DNA of 64,000 nucleotides from Streptomyces sp. NBC_01255 (GTDB lineage Bacteria; Actinomycetota; Actinomycetes; Streptomycetales; Streptomycetaceae): the NCBI RefSeq assembly GCF_036226445.1, contig NZ_CP108474.1:2232001-2296000 (forward strand), read 5' to 3'. Below, in pieces: positions 8,643 through 16,070 of this stretch. How positions within the stretch are numbered: the stretch's first letter is position 1; every line of letters starts with the position of its first letter. The translations under genes and the position numbers were made by a program. The notes beneath the pieces are model-generated. The model searched no databases. It was not told the DNA's origin and saw only the letters and a program-made list of their open reading frames with translations.

Positions 8643-9398
8643 TCATGGGCTTCGCCTGAGAATCAGCAGCAGATTCCAGGTGGCGATCTCGCGGAGTCCC
8701 GGCACCCGGGTGATCGTGCTCGCGAGGAACGGCCAGTAGCGGGACCGCGCTGTCACGACCTGCACGTCGTCGCGACCGCGGACGTGCCGCAGGGTGGAAC
8801 CGATGTGGACGGGGAAGAGGTTCTCCCCGAGCGTGTGCTTGGCCGCGCGGCCGGTGCGCCGTTCGTAGCGCGCGCGGGCCCGGTCGGCCCCGAGGTAGTG
8901 CCACGGCGCGGTCTCATGACCGCCCCAGGGCGAGAGCCAGTTGGTGAACGACAGGTAGATCAGCCCGCCGGGGCGGGTGACCCGTGCCATTTCGCTGATG
9001 AACGTCTGCGGGTCCGACACGTGCTCGAGCACGTTGGACGAGAAGCACACGTCCGCGGCGCCGTCGGCGAGCGGCAGGAGATACCCGTCGGCGAGGACCG
9101 CGTCCTCGGCGGTACGGCCGCGGGCGTTCAGCTCCCGCGGGTCGGGCTCGAACAGGTAGCTCTGCGCGCCACGGCGGCGGAACTCCTCGGTGAAGTGGCC
9201 GCTGCCGCCGCCGACATCGACGACGATCTTGTCGGTCAGGTCGACATGGCGTGCCACCTGTGCGACCGAGTCACGCGCCAGCAAGGTGTAGCACCGCTCG
9301 GGATCGCTGGGTTCGCGCATGAACGCCCGGAAGAGGGCGGCCGATCGCCTCAGCGACGGATCCTTGAATCCGTGTTCGGTGGTCTCAGCCACGGACAT
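8643..9398 (-). CDS. Class I SAM-dependent methyltransferase
   Basis: 251 residues from the ATG of MSVAETTEHGF; longer upstream extensions run into the glycosyltransferase gene. The SAM motif is IVVDVGGGSGHFTEEF, with the acidic loop FEPDPREL, then FSSNVLEHVSDP and MARVTRPGGLIYLSF. A segment after motif III (NWLSPWGGHETAPWHYLG) resembles methyltransferases found in glycan and secondary-metabolite clusters. Its start lies 14 nt inside the end of the upstream glycosyltransferase gene, so the two are translated together. It sits between the glycosyltransferase and the AftD-like protein; sugar or lipid O-methylation is a reasonable guess but cannot be read from sequence. Confidence 0.85.
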   Translation of the reverse strand: MSVAETTEHGFKDPSLRRSAALFRAFMREPSDPERCYTLLARDSVAQVARHVDLTDKIVVDVGGGSGHFTEEFRRRGAQSYLFEPDPRELNARGRTAEDAVLADGYLLPLADGAADVCFSSNVLEHVSDPQTFISEMARVTRPGGLIYLSFTNWLSPWGGHETAPWHYLGADRARARYERRTGRAAKHTLGENLFPVHIGSTLRHVRGRDDVQVVTARSRYWPFLASTITRVPGLREIATWNLLLILRRSP

Positions 9399-10611
9399 TC
9401 CTCCCGCGTCCCGGGGGCGCGGTGCGGGCCACGGCCTCGGCGGCGACCGCCTGGAACTGACGGACCGTCGCGCTCCAGCGGAAGCGCTCGGCGCGCTGCG
9501 CGGCGGAACGCCCCATGGCCGCGCGCCGGTCGGCACTGAGGGACAGGGCGCACCACGCGGCGGCGAACGAACTCTCGCCCCGGGCGAGCACCCCGGTCTC
9601 CCCGTCCTCGATGGAGTCGCGCAGGCCGGGTATGTCGAATCCGATCGCGGGGGTGGCCCGCGCGGCCGCCTCGGTGACGACCAGCCCCCAGCCTTCGACG
9701 AGGGAGGGGTGCAGCAGCAGCCACGCCTCGCACATCAGCCGGTGCTTCTCGGCTTCCGACACCCGGCCGGCGAACGTCACGGAGGGGCCGGCCATCGCTT
9801 CGAGCCGCTCCCGTTCGGGGCCGTCACCCACGATGACGAGGCGGCCGCCGGTGACGGGGCGCACCCGCTCCCACAGCCGGAGGAGCAGGTCGACGCGCTT
9901 GTACTCCACCAGTCGTCCGACGGCCAGGAACAGCGGTTCCTTCGCCTCCGGCAGCAGGGGGCCGGGTTCCTCGACACCGTTGTTGACGATCCGGATGCGG
10001 TCCGCGGCCACGCCGATGGCGCGCAGCTCGGAGGCGGTCGACTCGGAGACGGCCACCATCAGGTTGTCGCGGTGGATCCCGGTCAGTGCCCAGTGCTCCA
10101 GCCTGCGTCCGAGGCGTGCCGCCGGGCCCGGGTAGCGCATCTGCCACAGATCGGTGTGTACGTGGTTGACCAGGCACAACGTCGCTCCGCGGTGCCACAG
10201 CGGCGCCAGGTACGGCATGCCGTTGCACACTTCGACCAACAGGTCGCAGGTGCCGACCTCGCGGGCGAAGGTCGCCTTGGCGCGCGGGAAGTGACTTGCG
10301 TCGCCTCCCGCGGAGACCACCCGGTAGTCGCGTGCGGCGGCCGGGCCGCCGCACACGAGCGTGACCTCATGACCGTCGGCGGTCAGACCGTCGGCTATCC
10401 GGTCGATGAGCAGTTCTGAGCCGCCAGCGGCCTGGTTGGCCAGATCGCGGCGGGCGAGGAAGGTGATCCGACGCGGCACGGGCGCCCCGGAGGACGCGAC
10501 GTGCGGGTCGAGAGCGAGCGGGTCGGTGAGATGGCTGCCGGTGCGGGCTTGAGCGGGGACGGAACGTGAGTCCTTCTGGCCCGGGGCCAGAGCGGACGAG
10601 CGCTGGGGCAT
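9385..10611 (-). CDS. GT4-family glycosyltransferase
   Basis: 408 residues from the ATG of MPQRSSALAP. GT-B fold: an N-terminal domain begins RRITFLARRD and has the glycine-rich loop NQAAGGSELLIDRI. The C-terminal domain shows RIVNNGVE, PLFLAVGRLVEYKRVDLLL, LVIVGDGPERERLEA and the donor-binding EX7E motif in EGWGLVVTEAAARA. These are hallmarks of retaining GT4 enzymes using nucleotide-activated sugars in the cytoplasm. It is the promoter-proximal gene of the seven-gene operon running down to 881, with 261 bp of non-coding DNA upstream where the promoter should lie. Acceptor and donor are unknown. Confidence 0.88.
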   Translation of the reverse strand: MPQRSSALAPGQKDSRSVPAQARTGSHLTDPLALDPHVASSGAPVPRRITFLARRDLANQAAGGSELLIDRIADGLTADGHEVTLVCGGPAAARDYRVVSAGGDASHFPRAKATFAREVGTCDLLVEVCNGMPYLAPLWHRGATLCLVNHVHTDLWQMRYPGPAARLGRRLEHWALTGIHRDNLMVAVSESTASELRAIGVAADRIRIVNNGVEEPGPLLPEAKEPLFLAVGRLVEYKRVDLLLRLWERVRPVTGGRLVIVGDGPERERLEAMAGPSVTFAGRVSEAEKHRLMCEAWLLLHPSLVEGWGLVVTEAAARATPAIGFDIPGLRDSIEDGETGVLARGESSFAAAWCALSLSADRRAAMGRSAAQRAERFRWSATVRQFQAVAAEAVARTAPPGRGRNVRG

Positions 10612-10780
10612 AGAGGTGCTCCAACTCGGCGGCTGCGGGTGGGATGCGCATGGGGATGCGCATGTCGGTCTGCCGGGCTTCCGGGGATGAAGCGCTGGGC
10701 TGGCTCGTACGGGGGTACTGCGGGCGCTGCGGTGGGCGGGCTGCCGAGGGCGGCAGCCGGTACGAACGGAAACGTTGGCC

Positions 10781-10794
10781 TTACCGCGGGGTAA
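10781..10794. promoter_or_regulatory. Short palindrome upstream of the glycosyltransferase operon
   Basis: TTACC-GCGG-GGTAA is an interrupted palindrome with perfect 5-bp arms in the 261-bp gap between the DUF3068 gene and the glycosyltransferase start, about 170 bp upstream of that start. Position and symmetry suggest an operator, but no regulator is known. Confidence 0.25.
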
Positions 10795-10872
10795 CATCAG
10801 TGTTCGTTCAAGCATTCGTTCCGGCTACTCACACCGATGACAATTTCGGGACTTCGGGCGACCCCGTTTTCC

Positions 10873-11829
10873 TCACTCCGGTGAGTGCTCGCCCCGCCGG
10901 GAGCCGCGGATCAGCAGCACGGCGCCGGCGATGGCCAGCAGACCGCCCGCGACGCCGCCCGCGAGGGGCGCGGTCTCGCCGAGCAGCTTCAGTCGGCCGC
11001 TGTCCTCGGAGGCCAGCTCGACCTGCTCGCGCCGGGTCGCGTCCGTGAACTCCAGCCGCTCGCTGGCCAGCAGGGTGACCGCGTCCTTCTCGGAACCCGG
11101 GGCCCGCAGCGTCTTCCTCGGCGCGATCAGCGCGTTCATGATCCGCCCCGTGCGCTGGTCCACGGTCAGCTCGATCCTCGCGTTCGAGTACCACTCCTCC
11201 GCCGCCACCTGGCCCGGCTTCGAGCTGCCCACCAGCACCCCGGGCACCAGACGGGTGCCGGTCGGGGTGGCCTTGACGCTGCCGACGAAGCGGTAGCCCT
11301 CGCGCCCGCCGACCCTGGCGACCTCCTGGAACTCCAGCGGCACGGTGGCGCCCAGGGTGCTGTCCCACCAGGAGTAGGAGCGCTTCTCGACGTCGAACGG
11401 GAACTTCAGGTAGGCCTCGCCCTCGAACGCGGGCTTCTCGTCGCAGCAGCGCACCGGCAGGTTCGTCCGGCGGTCGGTCACCCAGCGCTCGGTGGTCCAC
11501 TGCAGGGATTTCCGCGGGTCGCCCAGCGCAAGCGTCTTCGGCGAGTCGATCTGCGTCGAAACGTCCCAGATCGCGTTTCCGCTGCGCTCGCCGCCCGCGA
11601 CGTCCCCCAGCACCCGGCGGGTGATCGTGATCGTCTGGCCGTCCACCGTGGAGACGGACCCGGTGTCGAAGTAGCTGCCCCGACCGCTGAAGACCGTCGT
11701 GGAATCCACATCGGTCGGTGTGCGCTTGGCGCGCGGCTCCACGTACCAGACCAGCAGTTGGGTGAGCACCAGCAGGAAGACACCGACACCCAGCAGAATC
11801 AGGGACAAAGGTGATATTGAACGACGCAT
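10873..11829 (-). CDS. DUF3068 (PorA-family-like) membrane-anchored protein
   Basis: 318 residues from the ATG of MRRSISPLSL. A single N-terminal hydrophobic segment (about residues 8-28) and a C-terminal one (about 290-310) flank a large extracytoplasmic region rich in beta strands. This includes paired cysteines (PVRCCDEKP), SYSWWDSTLGA and VDQRTGRIMNA, the pattern of actinobacterial DUF3068 proteins, some annotated as PorA family. Function is unknown; the topology suggests a cell-surface protein anchored at both ends. It lies upstream of, and on the same strand as, the glycan operon, separated by 261 bp, so it may be co-regulated rather than co-transcribed. Confidence 0.75.
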   Translation of the reverse strand: MRRSISPLSLILLGVGVFLLVLTQLLVWYVEPRAKRTPTDVDSTTVFSGRGSYFDTGSVSTVDGQTITITRRVLGDVAGGERSGNAIWDVSTQIDSPKTLALGDPRKSLQWTTERWVTDRRTNLPVRCCDEKPAFEGEAYLKFPFDVEKRSYSWWDSTLGATVPLEFQEVARVGGREGYRFVGSVKATPTGTRLVPGVLVGSSKPGQVAAEEWYSNARIELTVDQRTGRIMNALIAPRKTLRAPGSEKDAVTLLASERLEFTDATRREQVELASEDSGRLKLLGETAPLAGGVAGGLLAIAGAVLLIRGSRRGEHSPE

Positions 11830-11970
11830 ACGGGTACTCCAATACGGGCGCGGCGTGCGGGGGGCTCGTGGGCCGTGCGGGAAGGAGGCGCACACACGGG
11901 GTGCAGCCTGTCCGGGGCGAGAGTGCGTACCCGGGAGTAACAGTCCTGTGGCGGCGAAATTAGGCGGCTC

Positions 11971-12000
11971 TTGACCACCTGTCAATGCGCCTCCCATACT
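11971..12000 (+). promoter_or_regulatory. Candidate HrdB-type promoter for the small membrane protein gene
   Basis: TTGACC (-35, 11971-11976) and CATACT (-10, 11995-12000) are separated by 18 bp, a good match to the principal sigma factor consensus. Predicted transcription start is near 12007, 36 nt upstream of the first possible ATG of the gene at 12043. Confidence 0.5.
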
Positions 12001-12042
12001 GGCGGCGCCGGACCGGGCCGGCGCGCTGGGTGACAGACCTCG

Positions 12043-12249
12043 ATGACCGAGAGGCCGATCATCCTCATGTCCAGACTGCTCGCCGCCTTCCTGACCTGCG
12101 CCGCCTCCGCCCTCCTGGCCGCCGGCGCCGCCTTCGGAATCGTCACCGCTCTCGACGCCACACCCGAGCAGCCGAATGTGCCGCTCGTCACGTTCCCCGA
12201 ACCGCCCGCGGACGGCACGTCCGGCACGGCGGGCTCCGGCGCGGGCTAG
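12043..12249 (+). CDS. Small membrane or secreted protein (possibly DUF2613)
   Basis: 68 residues if started at the ATG at 12043, or 60 from the ATG at 12067 (MSRLLAAFLT). The second start has GAGAGG 12 nt upstream; the first has a weaker GGGTGA. An alanine-rich hydrophobic segment (SRLLAAFLTCAASALLAAGAAFGIV, residues 10-34, shown here only by its ends in practice) is followed by a short Pro/Gly/Ser-rich tail, as in the small DUF2613-type actinobacterial membrane proteins. Function unknown. A good promoter precedes it, and it runs just upstream of the PucR-type regulator (8-bp gap), so both may share a transcript. Confidence 0.6.
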   Translation: MTERPIILMSRLLAAFLTCAASALLAAGAAFGIVTALDATPEQPNVPLVTFPEPPADGTSGTAGSGAG

Positions 12250-12257
12250 GTTGGGAC

Positions 12258-13523
12258 ATGAAGCCCGCAGACCGAGCGCGTACGGACCGGACACCCAGGA
12301 GCGGTGCGGTGGAAGCCTCGTCAGCGTGGCACGACGTGCCACGACAACGGATTCAGCAGTTCGCCGACCGCGCCTTGGAGCAGGTCCCCGAACTGGCCCA
12401 GGACATCCTCGCCGAGATCCGGCGGGAGTATCCGAGCCTGGTGCTCCTCCCCGACGAGTCCGGGGAGCCGAAGGCTCTGGTGGCGATCCGGCACGCCCTC
12501 GAGCTCTTCGTGGAACAGATGACCACGGGGTCGAACCGGCCGCGCGCCCTCCCGGAGCTGTTCCGGGACTTCGGGCGCGGCGAGGTCTCGCAAGGGCGCA
12601 GCCTGGACTCCCTGCAGGGGATCTACCGGCTGGGCGTCCGCCTCTCTTGGCGGCGGATGGCGGAGATCGGCCAGCAGGTCGACATCCCGCCTTCGGCCAT
12701 GTACGAACTCGCCGAGTCCGCGTTCGAGTACCTCGACGTCATGGTGGCCCAGTCGGTACGCGGCTACGCCGAGGCCGTCGCCCGCCAGGCCGGGGAGCGC
12801 CTGCGCCTGCAACGGCTGCTCGTCGATCTCCTGCTCACCGAACACCGCACGGATCCGACCGCCTTGCTCGCCGACCGCGCGGCCGACCTGGGATGGCAGC
12901 TGCCCGGGAGGGTGGCGGTGGCGGTGCTGCTCCGTCCCGCCCAGGAGGCCGTCGCCCCTGCCGTGGGCGACGAGATGCTGCTCGACATGGAGGGCGTGCG
13001 GCCGCGCCTGGTCGTACCGGACCCGGACGCCCCCGGACGCGCGGAGTTGCTGGACCGGGCGGTGGCCGGCTGGTCCGGGGCGCTCGGCCCGTCGGTTCCC
13101 CTGGCGGAGGCTGCCACGTCGCTGCGCTGGGCGGAGGCCGCCGTCGGAATGATCGAGCAGGGTCTGCTGCCGCGAGGGCGGCTCCTGCACTGCGGCGAGC
13201 ACGTCGAAGCCTTGGTGCTGCTGCCCGCGGGTGAGCTGATCGACGATCTGGCGCGGCGGCGGCTGGCGCGGCTCGACGAGGCCGGCGGCCCGGCACACGC
13301 CAACCGACTCGCCGAGACACTGCTGGCCTGGCTGGAGACGCGAGGTGGTGCTCCGGAGGTGGCCGCCCGGCTCGGAGTCCACCCCCAGACCGTGCGCTAC
13401 CGGCTGAGACAGCTCCGTGAGTTGTGGGGCGACGACCTGGACGACCCGGACCGCCGCTTCGAACTGGAGCTGGCGCTTCGCACCCGGCGGCTGCGGGGAG
13501 ATCTCTCCCCACCGCCTGACTGA
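12258..13523 (+). CDS. PucR/CdaR-type helix-turn-helix transcriptional regulator
   Basis: 421 residues from the ATG at 12258; a GTG at 12309 is an alternative. The N-terminal half (about 20-190) is an all-helical domain with an IQQFADRALEQVPELAQDI start. A GGDEF-like regulatory region follows in the middle. The C-terminus has the PucR-type HTH: LAWLETRGGAPEVAARLGV then HPQTVRYRLRQLRELWG. Such regulators control purine, sugar-acid or secondary metabolism genes and generally bind as dimers. There is no obvious metabolic neighbour: the convergent thymidine kinase ends 8 bp downstream. Target genes unknown. Confidence 0.85.
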   Translation: MKPADRARTDRTPRSGAVEASSAWHDVPRQRIQQFADRALEQVPELAQDILAEIRREYPSLVLLPDESGEPKALVAIRHALELFVEQMTTGSNRPRALPELFRDFGRGEVSQGRSLDSLQGIYRLGVRLSWRRMAEIGQQVDIPPSAMYELAESAFEYLDVMVAQSVRGYAEAVARQAGERLRLQRLLVDLLLTEHRTDPTALLADRAADLGWQLPGRVAVAVLLRPAQEAVAPAVGDEMLLDMEGVRPRLVVPDPDAPGRAELLDRAVAGWSGALGPSVPLAEAATSLRWAEAAVGMIEQGLLPRGRLLHCGEHVEALVLLPAGELIDDLARRRLARLDEAGGPAHANRLAETLLAWLETRGGAPEVAARLGVHPQTVRYRLRQLRELWGDDLDDPDRRFELELALRTRRLRGDLSPPPD

Positions 13524-13530
13524 CCCCGGG

Positions 13531-14181
13531 TCAGGCGTTGTTGACCGGAAGGACGTCCGGCGAGAGCGCGCCCGCGTGGGCCGCGGCCGAGGTCATGAGG
13601 CGGCGGTGGTGACGGCGGCAGAGGACCTCGTAACCGACCTCCCCCGCCGGCCGGTTCACGTCCCCGACCACCACCTGGGCGCCCTCGACGACCATCTGGC
13701 CGCCCACCGTACGGGCGTTGTGCGTCGCCCGGGCCCCGCACCAGCACAGCGCCTCGACCTGGAGCTGCTCGATCCGGTCCGCCAGTTCGATCAGCCGCTG
13801 CGAGCCGGGGAACAGCTTGGTCCGGAAGTCGGTGGTGATGCCGAAGGCGAAGACGTCCAGGCCGAGGTCGTCGACGATACGGGCGAGCTGGTCGATCTGT
13901 TCCGGCGCGAGGAACTGCGCCTCGTCGACGATCACGTAGTCGGCCTTGCCGCCCTGGGACAGCTGGGTGACGAGGTACGCGTACAGGTCCATGCCCTGCG
14001 GAGCCTCGACCGCCTCCGTCACCAGGCCGAGCCGGGAGGACAGCTTGCCCTCGCCCGCCCGGTCGTCACGGGTGAAGATCACGCCCTGGAGCCCGCGCGC
14101 GTCGCGGTTGTGGGCGATCTGGAGGGCCAGGGTGCTCTTCCCGCAATCCATGGTTCCGGAGAAGAAGACCAGCTCGGGCAT
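13531..14181 (-). CDS. tdk: Thymidine kinase
   Basis: 216 residues, normal for a type II thymidine kinase. The P-loop is GTMDCGKST (residues 9-17), the Walker B/lasso region is DYVIVDEAQFL, and the C-terminal zinc ribbon shows CWCGARAT and CRRHHRR. The enzyme phosphorylates thymidine with ATP in the cytoplasmic pyrimidine salvage pathway. The start ATG follows a short gap after the upstream phosphodiesterase gene (50 bp), so it may be the distal gene of that transcript. It converges on the PucR-type regulator with 7 bp between stops. Confidence 0.95.
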   Translation of the reverse strand: MPELVFFSGTMDCGKSTLALQIAHNRDARGLQGVIFTRDDRAGEGKLSSRLGLVTEAVEAPQGMDLYAYLVTQLSQGGKADYVIVDEAQFLAPEQIDQLARIVDDLGLDVFAFGITTDFRTKLFPGSQRLIELADRIEQLQVEALCWCGARATHNARTVGGQMVVEGAQVVVGDVNRPAGEVGYEVLCRRHHRRLMTSAAAHAGALSPDVLPVNNA

Positions 14182-14230
14182 GACGGGTCAGGGACCTTTC
14201 AGGTCGTGAGGGGGTGTGCGGCGCGTAGGT

Positions 14231-15436
14231 TCAGGAACGGACTTCGAGCAGCGGGACGAGCTGCTCGGCGGGGGTCATGGACCCGTGCATGCCGGCCATC
14301 GCCGACTCGTGGGGCTCGTTGACCGACGCGGTGATCGCGACGTCGTCGTGGGCCGCGGCGACCACGTCGCCGATCCTGCCGTACACGCGCTCGTCGATCT
14401 CGTCGCCGAACCAGCCGAGGGCGATGGCCTCGTCCCGGCTCGCCACCCAGAACTGCTCGCCGATCACCTCGCGCCAGCAGGTGAGGACGTCCGCCTCGGC
14501 GCCGGGGACGGCGTACACATGACGGGCCCGGCCTTCGCCGCCGAGCAGGGCCACGCCCGCGCGCAGCTCCCAGTCCTCGTCGAAGTCGATGCGGTGCTGC
14601 TCGTCGAAGGGGATGTCGACCATGCCGTGGTCGGCCGTGACGTACAGCGCGGAGCGGGGCGGGAGCTGCTCGGCGAGACGCTGCACGAGCCGGTCGACGA
14701 ACATCAGCTGTCCGCGCCAGGCGTCGGAGTCGATGCCGAAGCGGTGTCCCGCGCCGTCGAGTTCGCTGTAGTACGTGTAGACGAGCGAGCGGTCGCCGGC
14801 GGCGAGCTGCTCGGCGGCGAAGTCCATGCGCTCCTCGCCGGTCAGACGCCCGTGAAACGTTCCGCCGCTGAGCGCGACCTGGGTGAGGGGGGTCTGCTCG
14901 AAGATCGGGGAGGACACCTGGGCGGTGTGGATCCCGGCCGCGTGCGCGAGCTGGAAGACGGTGGGGTACGGCTGCCAGACACGCGGTTCGGTCCACGGCC
15001 TCCAGCGCAGCTGGTTCATCAGCTCGCCGGTGTCGGGGTTGCGCACGGTGTAGCCGGGCAGCCCGTGCGTACCGGGGTAGCGGCCGGTGCCGACGGAGGC
15101 GAGCGAGGTCGCGGTGGTGGCGGGGAAGCCGGCGGTGACGGGGCGGCCCGTGCCGCCGCGCGAGGTGCCGAGGAGCGAGGTCAGGTACGGGGCCTCGTCC
15201 GGATGGGCCTTGATCTGCTCCCAGCCGAGTCCGTCGATCAGGAAGACGCAGTTCCGGTCGGCCGGGGTCAGCTCGGCGATCCTCGCGTCGAAGCCGGGCA
15301 CGCCCTGGCCCGCGACGAGCGTCGGGAGCAGGTCGCCGAGGGAGCCGAAGGTGTACTCGGGCACCGGCGCGGTGTCCAGGGACAGCGGGACCGGGTCGTC
15401 GGGCCAGCCGTGGGACACGGCGGTGGGCTGGACCAT
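14231..15436 (-). CDS. Alkaline phosphatase-superfamily nucleotide pyrophosphatase/phosphodiesterase
   Basis: 401 residues. The metal-binding Asp is in CVFLIDGLGW (Asp68), the nucleophile threonine region is TAGFPATTATSLASVGTG, and further metal ligands are in YSELDGAGHRFG and YVTADHGMVD. This is the type I phosphodiesterase/nucleotide pyrophosphatase (PF01663-like) pattern; no signal peptide is seen, so it is probably cytoplasmic. The start codon overlaps the stop of the upstream DUF5998 gene (TGATG), so both are co-translated. Substrate unknown. Confidence 0.85.
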   Translation of the reverse strand: MVQPTAVSHGWPDDPVPLSLDTAPVPEYTFGSLGDLLPTLVAGQGVPGFDARIAELTPADRNCVFLIDGLGWEQIKAHPDEAPYLTSLLGTSRGGTGRPVTAGFPATTATSLASVGTGRYPGTHGLPGYTVRNPDTGELMNQLRWRPWTEPRVWQPYPTVFQLAHAAGIHTAQVSSPIFEQTPLTQVALSGGTFHGRLTGEERMDFAAEQLAAGDRSLVYTYYSELDGAGHRFGIDSDAWRGQLMFVDRLVQRLAEQLPPRSALYVTADHGMVDIPFDEQHRIDFDEDWELRAGVALLGGEGRARHVYAVPGAEADVLTCWREVIGEQFWVASRDEAIALGWFGDEIDERVYGRIGDVVAAAHDDVAITASVNEPHESAMAGMHGSMTPAEQLVPLLEVRS

Positions 15437-16032
15437 CAGCGCGTGGTGGCGGCGGTGGCCGCGATGGATTCGGAGAGCGCCTGGGCGAAGGCGAGGGTCT
15501 GCCGGACGGTGTCCGGGCCGTCGCCGGCCTCGCTCACCCGCAGGCTGAGGTCGTCGGCGGTGGCGTTGCCCGTGTAGCCGTGGTCGGCGTCGCAGTTGGC
15601 GTCGCCGCAGGCGGCGGGCTCCAGGTCGATGCGGGAGACGGCGCCCCAGCCGATGGTGAGCACCACCTCGCGGGGCAGCGTGCCCGGGGTGTACGACTCG
15701 GGGTTGGCGACGACACGGCTGACGACGACCGAGGAGATCCGGTCGAGCTTCACGGACTCGGTGGACGTCGTGGCGTACGGCGTCGGGGAGCTGGTGTCGG
15801 CGGCCTGCTCGTCGGTGTGGCTCACGATGAAGCGGTGGGCCGTCAGGACGAGGACGGTGACGTGGCGCCGGACCTCGTTCGCGTCGAACGTGGTCTCCTG
15901 GTGCACCACGTACGACGCCACGGCCTCGCCGCCGACGGCGGCCTCCACCGCCTCGGCCACGAGGGCCGGGTAGTAGCCGCTGCGCTCGATCGCCGCGCGC
16001 AGCCCCTGGGTCGTCGTACCGCTCTTCGCCAT
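15436..16032 (-). CDS. DUF5998 family protein
   Basis: 198 residues from the ATG of MAKSGTTTQG, chosen because GGATGGAG sits just upstream; an ATG nine bases earlier is possible. No membrane segment or signal peptide. The sequence matches the actinobacteria-specific DUF5998 pattern: SGYYPALVAEAVEAAVGGE, then VHQETTFDANEVRRH, and a Cys pair in AACGDANCDADHGY. No function is known. It is coupled to the phosphodiesterase gene through a TGATG overlap, so a role with that enzyme is possible but only inferred from position. Confidence 0.8.
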   Translation of the reverse strand: MAKSGTTTQGLRAAIERSGYYPALVAEAVEAAVGGEAVASYVVHQETTFDANEVRRHVTVLVLTAHRFIVSHTDEQAADTSSPTPYATTSTESVKLDRISSVVVSRVVANPESYTPGTLPREVVLTIGWGAVSRIDLEPAACGDANCDADHGYTGNATADDLSLRVSEAGDGPDTVRQTLAFAQALSESIAATAATTR

Positions 16033-16070
16033 GGACTCCATCCTACGGGGCCCTGGGCCCCCTCAGAGCC

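Noticed and set aside
13631..13633. Apparent TTA codons (for example 13631 in tdk, 31829 in the symporter gene, 52014 in the TetR gene, 56996 in the NAT gene)
   Set aside because: Each is out of frame when checked against the gene's codon phase.
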